Part shown: piece after piece, positions 1 through 7,800 of the stretch
Layout of the letters: every line of letters starts with the position of its first letter
How positions within the stretch are numbered: position 1 is the stretch's first letter
Assembly: GCA_963595735.1 (NCBI GenBank)
Contig: CAVBJJ010000005.1
Span: 1 to 64,000, forward strand
DNA length: 64,000 nt
Source: CALWOS01 sp963595735
GTDB taxonomy: Bacteria > Bacillota > Clostridia > Oscillospirales > Oscillospiraceae
Direction: 5' to 3'
Notes under the pieces: model-generated
Told to the model about the DNA's origin: nothing
Databases searched by the model: none
What the model saw: only the letters and a program-made list of their open reading frames with translations
Translations under genes and position numbers: made by a program

Positions 1-1
1 A

Positions 2-184
2 GCGGAAGCATGGGATAGTGCTGGAATGGTATTGACATTTGGATTTATTCCACTTTTGATTGCCAATATTCTCTGCTTTGTAGTTGTAAAAACAAAACAG
101 AAATTTATGTCTTTTTTGTATTTTATTCCGAGTGTAGTGTGCTTTATTACTGTGTTGAGTTATTGGATAGCAGTATTGGGATAA
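2..184 (+). CDS. C-terminal fragment of an unrecognised membrane protein
   Basis: An open frame runs in from the left edge and ends at TAA 182-184, giving about 60 residues with no start inside the window. Two hydrophobic stretches are visible: one rich in Phe, Leu and Ile near the beginning, and one rich in Val, Phe and Trp at the end. They are separated by a short Lys/Gln-rich loop, so this looks like the last two membrane spans of an integral membrane protein. The codons are clearly more AT-rich than in genes to the right, which suggests a different origin. There is no recognisable motif, so the family cannot be named. The low GC together with the odd sequence that follows makes the edge of an acquired element plausible. 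Confidence 0.5.
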   Translation, partial: AEAWDSAGMVLTFGFIPLLIANILCFVVVKTKQKFMSFLYFIPSVVCFITVLSYWIAVLG

Positions 185-626
185 TATCATTAACTTCCAG
201 TTTGTCACATTAGTTTCAAGCAGGGAGTGGGGCAGGCACACTCCAACAAGAGTACTTTGGAGACTTGAAGAGTTGAGGAAGTGAAGTCTCGGTGGAGCGT
301 AGCCACCGTGAAGATCAGAAGCGGTTGTATTCCCGCCTTGTGTTTTATTTTCTGGACGATTTGGCAAAGCACTCGCCGTCCATAACCGCCGTTCCAACAA
401 CTTACCCATGAGGCCTTTCTGCTGGCTTTCTCCCACCAAGTTCGCTGTCCAATTTGTTTGACAAACCTACATCAGGCTCTTTTTGCTCTGCTCACAGATG
501 CTTGACAAGCTGTGTTTGAACCGATACGATAAGGAAAAGCAGAACACGGGAATAAATATGGCAACGCAATTCATGAAAGAATATTCTGATTACAGAATTC
601 AAATTGTCGCAACGGAGGAATTTTGA
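185..626. other. Non-coding or degenerate stretch, possible gene remnant
   Basis: No convincing gene is seen in these 442 bases. A short open frame without a clear start runs from 462 to TGA 624-626 (55 codons; an internal ATG at 498 would give 42 residues). It stops exactly before the ATG of the acetyltransferase at 627, and its last codons overlap that gene's GGAGG ribosome binding site. It could be the tail of a decayed gene or chance. The rest shows stops in all frames that I checked by eye and has no clear terminator or promoter. Together with the truncated AT-rich gene to the left, this looks like a rearranged boundary. Confidence 0.3.
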
Positions 627-1028
627 ATGTCGATTCAGTATCGTGATACCAAGGAGTTTTCCAAAGAGCAGCTGCAGCGGCTGTTTTTGTCTGTCAATTG
701 GGAGTCGGGGCATTATCCCGAGAAGCTGGTTCGGGCGATGCGGAATTCCACACAGGTGATCTCCGCCTGGGACGGCGATACGCTGGTGGGGCTGGTTCGC
801 GCACTGGACGATGGAGAGACTGTGGCGTTTTTGCATTATCTGCTGGTGGATCCAGCCTATCAGGGGCAGCATATTGGCGGGGAATTGATGGAGCGTTTGA
901 TGGAGCGCTTTACAAATTTGCTTTATGTGAAGGTGATTCCGTCTGATCCGGCAACCATGCCGTTTTATGCACGCTATGGATTTCGGCAGTATGAAAATTA
1001 TTCGGCAATGGTGCGAAAGCAATTTTAA
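627..1028 (+). CDS. GNAT family N-acetyltransferase
   Basis: A 133-residue single-domain acyltransferase of the GCN5-related family, predicted to move an acetyl group from acetyl-CoA to an amine in the cytoplasm. Motif A, the pyrophosphate-binding strand-loop-helix, is visible around residues 72-90 as LLVDPAYQGQHIGGELM, which fits the Q/R-x-x-G-x-G/A loop. The C-terminal AxxFYxxxGF-like signature follows (MPFYARYGFRQ, about residues 112-122). GGAGG at about 615 supports the ATG at 627. It is followed after 30 bp by a second, unrelated GNAT gene on the same strand, so the two are probably co-transcribed. The substrate cannot be told from sequence. Confidence 0.85.
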   Translation: MSIQYRDTKEFSKEQLQRLFLSVNWESGHYPEKLVRAMRNSTQVISAWDGDTLVGLVRALDDGETVAFLHYLLVDPAYQGQHIGGELMERLMERFTNLLYVKVIPSDPATMPFYARYGFRQYENYSAMVRKQF

Positions 1029-1058
1029 CAGGCGTTCCAAGCAGGGGAGGGCAAGCAA

Positions 1059-1496
1059 ATGGAACTGGTAGTCAAGCATTTTTCAGACCTGAGCACAGAG
1101 GAGCTGTTCGCCATTTACCGGCTGCGGGTAGCTGTGTTCGTGGTGGAGCAAAATTGCCCCTATCAGGAAATTGATGAGGCCGACAAGGCGGCCTGGCACC
1201 TCTGGCTGCGGGAGGGGGCGGACATCGTGGCCTACGCCCGGGTTTTGCCGCCGGGGGTCACCTTTCCCACCGCGTCCCTCGGCCGGGTGATCGCGGTCCA
1301 GCGCCGCTGCGGATTGGGAAGCCGCATTCTTGCCGCAGCGCTGGACACGGCAAGAGAAAAATTTGGCGGGGCGCCGCTGACGATCGAGGCGCAGGTCTAT
1401 GCCCGCGCACTGTATGAAAAAGCAGGCTTCCGGCAGACCTCCGATGTGTTTTTGGAGGACGGGATCCCCCATATCCAAATGCAGATACAGCTTTGA
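1059..1496 (+). CDS. ElaA-type GNAT acetyltransferase
   Basis: A 145-residue acetyltransferase. The N-terminal half carries the ElaA-family pattern: an ELFAIYRLRVAVFVVEQ segment, then CPYQEIDEAD, then an A-W-H-L element (about residues 15-52). The C-terminal half has a shortened acetyl-CoA loop (RRCGLGSRIL, about 82-91) and a final YEKAGFRQTSDVFLEDGI strand-turn segment. E. coli ElaA is the family's reference; its physiological substrate is not well established. The start ATG at 1059 has GGGGAGGG just upstream. It lies 30 bp after another GNAT gene and is followed by a strong terminator, so the two form a small unit of their own. Confidence 0.85.
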   Translation: MELVVKHFSDLSTEELFAIYRLRVAVFVVEQNCPYQEIDEADKAAWHLWLREGADIVAYARVLPPGVTFPTASLGRVIAVQRRCGLGSRILAAALDTAREKFGGAPLTIEAQVYARALYEKAGFRQTSDVFLEDGIPHIQMQIQL

Positions 1497-1505
1497 TTTA
1501 CGCAC

Positions 1506-1540
1506 AAAATCTGGGAAAAATCCCCGGATTTTTTCTTTTT
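1506..1540 (+). terminator. Rho-independent terminator after the GNAT pair
   Basis: A ten-base-pair stem (1506-1515 with 1523-1532, one G-U pair) is followed by Ts broken by a single C. It starts 9 bp after the acetyltransferase stop, where a terminator is expected. Confidence 0.75.
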
Positions 1541-1615
1541 TGCATGATTTCACAGCGACTTACTAGCCATTTTTTGACGGGATTGTGCTTTGTGAAAAAA
1601 TGCAGCAAAAAATAC

Positions 1616-1644
1616 TTGTTTTTTGGAATTTTTTCTGCTAAGAT
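1616..1644 (+). promoter_or_regulatory. Sigma-A-like promoter of the subtilase gene
   Basis: TTGTTT (1616-1621), a 17-bp spacer and TAAGAT (1639-1644) predict transcription starting near 1651, about 200 bp before the subtilase start. A palindromic operator-like site lies immediately downstream at 1656. Confidence 0.55.
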
Positions 1645-1655
1645 ACACTGCGATA

Positions 1656-1671
1656 GTTAGTGATAACTAAC
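1656..1671. promoter_or_regulatory. Operator-like palindrome 1 (GTTAGT-N4-ACTAAC)
   Basis: A perfect 6-bp inverted repeat with a four-base centre lies a few bases past the predicted transcription start, in a position where a bound repressor would block initiation. The TTAGt/aCTAA half-sites resemble operators of DtxR/IdeR-family metal-dependent repressors. The assignment to that family is inference. A near-copy lies at 1716-1731. Confidence 0.5.
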
Positions 1672-1682
1672 CGCAAGAGAGG

Positions 1683-1705
1683 AGCACCCGGCAAGTGCTT
1701 TTTTT
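1683..1705 (+). terminator. Weak hairpin with T-tract in the subtilase leader
   Basis: AGCAC (1683-1687) pairs with GTGCT (1695-1699) across a 7-nt loop, followed by seven Ts. The stem is only 5 bp, so it may be a weak attenuator in the leader RNA or chance. It sits between the two operator-like palindromes. Confidence 0.3.
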
Positions 1706-1715
1706 ATCCCTTGAG

Positions 1716-1731
1716 GTTAGTTTTAGCTAAC
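1716..1731. promoter_or_regulatory. Operator-like palindrome 2 (GTTAGT-N4-GCTAAC)
   Basis: The same 16-bp architecture as the site at 1656, with one mismatch between the half-sites. The centres are 60 bp apart. Two matching sites in one leader make chance less likely than either alone. The remaining leader (1732-1855) holds a GC-rich block near 1777-1810 resembling one at 28471-28506, and no gene. Confidence 0.45.
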
Positions 1732-1855
1732 TTTTTCTGGCGTGAAAAAAACGACGGAGCGCATGGCGTCCAAACCCCGGAAACCGGGCTGGGGCGCAGC
1801 CCTTGGAGAGGGGCTGAAAAAACTACTACATTGAGAAGAGAAGGATGAAGAAGTA

Positions 1856-4800
1856 TTGGGTAAGAATCGTATTCTGGCAATTTTGCTGGCAGCCGCAATG
1901 CTGCTGCCGTCCAGTGTGACGGCGCTGGCAGTGGACAATACCGCAAAAGAGCCGCCCCTGGAAACTTCCCGGATCGAACGCTTGCAGGGTGCCGGACCTG
2001 CGGCCTTGGAGCCGGAAGAGACAATCGACCCTGCGGAGGAGATCACGGCCATCGTGCGCCTGACCACCGAGCCGCAGCGTGTCAGCAGCAAAAACGGCGG
2101 AACGGAGATCCGCAACACGGCCGCCATGCTGCAGGAGCAGAAAACCGTACAGAACGAGATCTCCAAGAAAGTATTGGACGGCCAGAGCCTGGAGGTTCTC
2201 AACAGCTACACCGCGGCAGTCAATGGCTTTGCCATTAAGGTGCCCTACGGCAAGCTGGACGAGATCCGGGCGCTTTCCAAAGTCGCTGCGGCGTACCCCG
2301 CGCCGGAGTTCAAGGTCGAACCCAACATGGAGACCAAGACCACGGAGCTGGGCGGACTGGAAAACAGCTCCGGCTATCAGGGTCAGGGCATGGTGATCGC
2401 CATTGTGGACAGCGGTCTGGAGATCAGCCACTCTCTGTTCCGGGCGGCTCCGGAAAGCCCCGCGCTGACCCAGAAGGATGTGGAAAATGTCCTGGCCAGC
2501 AAGAACCTGAAGGCCGAGGACAAAAAGGCCGGCATCACGGCCAGCCAGGTCTATCACAGCGCCAAGGTCCCCTTTGCCTTTGACTATGCCGATAACGATC
2601 TGGATGTCAATCCCGGCAATGCCGGCGACCACGGCGTCCATGTGGCGGGTATCGCCGCCGGTAACCAGGGCGTTGCTGCGGATGTCGTGGGCGTTGCGCC
2701 CCAGGCACAGATCCTGGCCATGAAGGTCTTTTCCTCCAGCGGCTCCAACGGCGCCACCTGGGACGACATTCTGGCTGCTGCGGACGACGCTGTTGCACTG
2801 GGTGCGGATGTGATCAACATGAGCCTGGGTTCCACCTGCGGCTTCAGCACGCCGGAGGGCGATGAGGAAGTGGCCGCGGTGTTTGAGAACATTGCCAGCA
2901 GCGGCGTGATGCTGTCCATTTCCGCCGGTAATGAGTACAGCGCCGCGCTGGGTACCCGCATCGGTAAGGGACACGCCCTGACGGCGAACCCCGATTACGG
3001 TACCGTTGCCAGCCCCTCCAGCTACAGCCAGCCCCTGTCCATCGCCAGTGTGGAAAAGGCAGATACCATTGATTCCTGCTATCTGACCGTTGGCGACCGC
3101 AAGGTGGCCTTTAACGACACGGTGGAGGACAAGACCGCCAGTGGCGTGGACGACAGCTCCAAGAGCTTCCGCTCCCTGGCCGGCAAAGAGCTGAGCTATG
3201 TCGTTGTGCCGAACGCGGGCGAGACGAAGGACTATGACGGTCTGGATGTCCGGGGCAAGATCGCCCTGGTCTCCCGCGGTTCCGTGGAGTACAATGTGAA
3301 GAAGGAAGCGGCAAAGGCCGCCGGTGCAGCCGGTATTCTGGTGTACAACAACGAGCCGGGTATGCTGTATATGCAGATGGATGTGTATGATCTGCCCAGC
3401 GCCTTTATCTCCCAGGCGGACGGTAAGGCTCTGGCCGCGCTGGCGGAGAACGTCCGCAAGCTGACGGTCTCCTCTGCCTATGGCAAGGTGGAAAACCCCA
3501 CCTCCGGCGAGATGTCCGACTTCTCCTCCTGGGGTGTTACCCCGGAGCTGACCCTCAAGCCCGACATCACCGCCCCCGGCGGCAACATCAAGTCCGCCAC
3601 GGTGAATAACGGCTACACCACCAAGAGCGGTACCTCCATGTCCGCGCCCTTTGTCTCCGGCGCGATGGCGGTGACCAAGCAGTATGTGGAGCAGCAGAAC
3701 TACGCAAGCAGCGAGACCGACAAGGCGGAGCTGGTCAGCGATCTGCTGATGAGCACGGCCGACCTGGTCATGGCCGGAACCGCCCCCTATTCCCCCAGAA
3801 AGCAGGGCGCGGGCAGCGTGAACATCACGGCGGCCACCTCTACCAAGGCCTATCTCACCGCGGAGGACGGCAGCCGTCCCAAGCTCGCCCTGGGCGATGA
3901 CAAGGGCAAGACCGGCAATTACACCCTGAAGTTCAAGGTGCATAACCTGTCTGACGAGACCCTGACCTATACCCTGGGCGGTTACATCCAGACCGATGGT
4001 CAGGAAGTGACCAAGAAGCTGGGAGATAAGGATGTGCATCAGGTAACGGAGCTGCCCTACCTGCTGGGCAAGATCGATGCCCAGACCGTCACCGTGGCCG
4101 GTGGCGCGACAGAGACGGTCTCTGTTACTGTTAGCCTGACGCAGGCTAACAAGGAGTATCTGAACAGCTTTGAAAACGGTACCTATGTGGAGGGCTTTGT
4201 CACCCTGACGCCCCAGGCCACGACCCAGCCCACCCTGTCCATTCCCTACATGGGCTTCTATGGGGACTGGACCCAGGCTCCCATTGTGGACGCCGGTGAT
4301 TACAGCGACCTGCTTAACGACAAGGACAGCTGGGCGCAGTCCTATGTCAATACGGCCGCTTCCAGCTCTCTGGAGGGCACCCTGAACACCTATCTGGGTG
4401 ACAACCCCTATCACGAGGGCGTGGAGTATCTGTCCGACCGCAACGCCATTTCCCCCAATGGCGATGATTACATGGACACCCTGAGCTTTGTGTACACCGG
4501 CCTGCTGCGTAATGTCAAGGCGCTCAAGTACGAGATCAAGGACGCTGAGACCGGCGAGGTCTACTACAGCGACACGGTGGACTACGAGACCAAGTCTGTT
4601 TACAGCAGCAATTATTATCAGATCCTTCCCTCCGGTGCTTCGGATTACAACAAGCTCAGCTGGGACGGCACCAAGAAGGATGGTTACTCCAAGGTGCCCA
4701 ACAACACCAAGGCGATCGTGACCATCTCTGGCGAGCTGGCCTATGAGGCGCACGCCGCCAACAACCAGAAGTCCTCCTGGTCCTTCCCCATCACCATCGA

Positions 4801-7800
4801 CACGGAGGAGCCGGAGGCCAAGGACATCACCGTCCGCACGGAAAACGGCAAGTATTTTGTGGACCTGACGGTGAAGGACAACCAGTTTGTCTCCAATGTG
4901 ACGGTCTCCAACAATGCCGAGAGCAAGGAGCTGGCCAGCTTCCCCGTGGCAGAGACCAAGGCGGGCGCAGAGACCAAGTGCTCCTATGACATTACCGGCT
5001 TTGGCGAGAACCTGAAGCTGGTGATCAACGACTACGCCTGCAACCGCAAGGTGTATTCCGTGAAAGCGGAGGGCAACACCGATGCCTCCGAGGTCATTGT
5101 GCCCACCAAGACCGTCCTCACCGAGGACTTCGAGGGCAACAGCTTCCCCGCCGACGGCTGGACGCTGAAAAGCCAGGCCGCCAAGACCTGGTATCAGGGA
5201 ACCGAGTATGGCTCCAAGATGGCCATGTGCGATCTGTCCAAGACCGAGCAGCAGAACGAGTGGCTCATCAGCCCCAAGGTCGACCTGAGCGCGCAGACCA
5301 CCACGGCAGGCATGGTCTTTGATTTCTACACCAACTACTATTGGAGCGTGCAGAATCACCACCACAATCTGAAAGTTATGGCCACCACCAACGGCACAGA
5401 TTGGGAGCAGATCTGGCAGCTGTGGGATTGGAACCAGAAAAACGAGTTTGGCGCTTGGGAAAAGACCCAGGCCAAGGTGACCATCCCGGAGAAGTTCCAG
5501 AACGAGAAGTCCGTGCAGTTCGCCTTTGTCTATGAGGGCAAGGACAGCACCTCTCTCTGGCTGGATAATGTGCAGGTGTATGTGGAGGATCCCAGCCAGA
5601 TCCACACCATCACCGCAAAGGCCGGCGAGGGCGGCACCATCGACCCCTCCGGCGCTGTGCAGATCACCGATGGCAAGAGCAAGACCTTTACCATTACGCC
5701 GGATGAGGGATATTTCCTTTCCGATGTAAAGGTAGACGGTGAGTCTATTGGCCCCAAGACCAGCTATACCTTTACCAATGTAAAGGAAGATCACTCCATC
5801 ACCGCGGAATTCACTTCCCGTACCGGCGGTGAAAAGACTGTTCTGCTGGAAGAAGATTTCCAAGATTGCACAGCAGGCGGTGCTTTCCCCGACGGCTGGA
5901 CAGTGGAAAGCACCAACAGCAATTCGACTTGGACAGTTTATAAATACTACTATGCCGATAACACTTTGACCGCTTCCTGCGGAGATGACTGGAACGGCAA
6001 AGCGAAGCAGGATGAGCGGCTGATCACCCCGGTGCTGGATATGAGCAACGGCGGCGGTGCAGTTTCCTTCCGTTATATCGGCGGCAAAACACCTACTATT
6101 AGTGGTGATTATACCGTAAAGCTGGAAGCATCCAAAGATGGCAGCACATGGACAACTTTGTGGACTTCGACTGAACTGAAGAATGCAACTTATGATGAGA
6201 TCGGATACAGTGGAAATACGCTTTCCGCTACCGTAGCGGTGAATATTCCGGCAGAGCTGCAAAGCAGTACAACCAAGCTGGCGTTCCGCTATGAGCGTCC
6301 GGCAGGAGAAAACTCCGGCCGTGGTGCGGTAGACGATATCCGTATTATGGCAAACCAGGCATCTTCCGGCGGTACGGAAACCACTCTGCTGGATGAGAAC
6401 TTTGATGATTGCATCACATCCGGTTATTCCGGTAACATCCCGTCTGACTGGACACAGACAAAGAAAAACAGCAGTATCTACACATGGAGAACTTATAAGA
6501 CCAGTGACCACATCACTGCTTATTGCACCAATGACTCATCTTCTCAGAGTGATGGTTGGGGCGGAGATGACGAATGGGGTGCAGGCCAGGATGAGTATCT
6601 GATTACCCCTGAGTTGGATCTTTCCAATAAGACTGCAAAGATGAGTTTCCAGTTCAGTGCAAACCGAGTCAATCAAATTCAGGAAACTCTGAGCAGAAAC
6701 GGTACTACATTTACATTGGAAGCCTCGAAGGATGGAACAACTTGGACACCTATTTGGAATGCAGCAAGCATTGTTGACAAACTGACGGAAACTGTTGTAT
6801 CCAGCGCTTATAAGACAGCCAATGTAACAGTTGAAATTCCGGCTGAATTCCAGGCGGCTGGCGTGAAGTTTGCGTTCCGCTATCAGACCAAGAATGGCAA
6901 TACTGGCGGCTGCACGGTTCTGATCGACGATGTAAAACTCACCGCTTCTGGCGGCAGCCAGACCCCGGATGAGCCGACCGCATTTACCATTACCGCTTCC
7001 GCCGGTCAGGGCGGCAGCATCAGCCCCAACGGCGCGGTGTCCGTGAAGAAGGGGGAGAGCCAGAGCTTCACCATCACCCCGTCTGCCAATTATGAGATCG
7101 CGGATGTCAAGGTGGACGGCAAGTCCGTGGGCAAGCAGACCTCTTACACCTTTGAGAATGTCACCGAGGCTCACACCATTGCCGCGACCTTTACCGAAAA
7201 GGCAGTGACCCTGCCCGACAGCATTCACGAGGACTTCAACAGCGGCAGCCTCCCCGAGGGCTGGACTGTGGAGGGTCCCAGCGCGAAGTATAACTACGAG
7301 TCCTGGAAGATCGACCGCTACCAGGATTGGCGCAGCGACGCGGCGGTTTGCGCGGCAAACTACATGGGCAATACCGCCCAGAACGAGCTGCTGATCCTGC
7401 CCCAGATCAATATGCAGAGCAGTATGCAGCTCAGCTTTGACTTTGCTGCCAGCTATGCCCAACTCTCCGCCGGCCAGCTGAAGCTGACGGTCAAGGCCAG
7501 CCTGGACAAGGGACAGAACTGGACGGAGATCTGGAACGCCCAGGATCACATGGGTGAGATCGACGAGGAGAACATCCCCGAGGATGTGACCGGCAAGGGC
7601 AGCATCTCCATCCCGGCCAACTATTGCAAGGCCGGCGCACAGTTCGCCTTTGTGTTTGAGAGCGCGGCACGGACCGGCGCAAGCGCTGCCATTGACAATG
7701 TTGTCTTTGTAGCAGGCGACGCCCCGGCGCCCATCGAGCGCTATGGCATTACCATCGCCGCGATGGAGCACGGCGCCGTAACGGCCGACAAGAGCACCGC

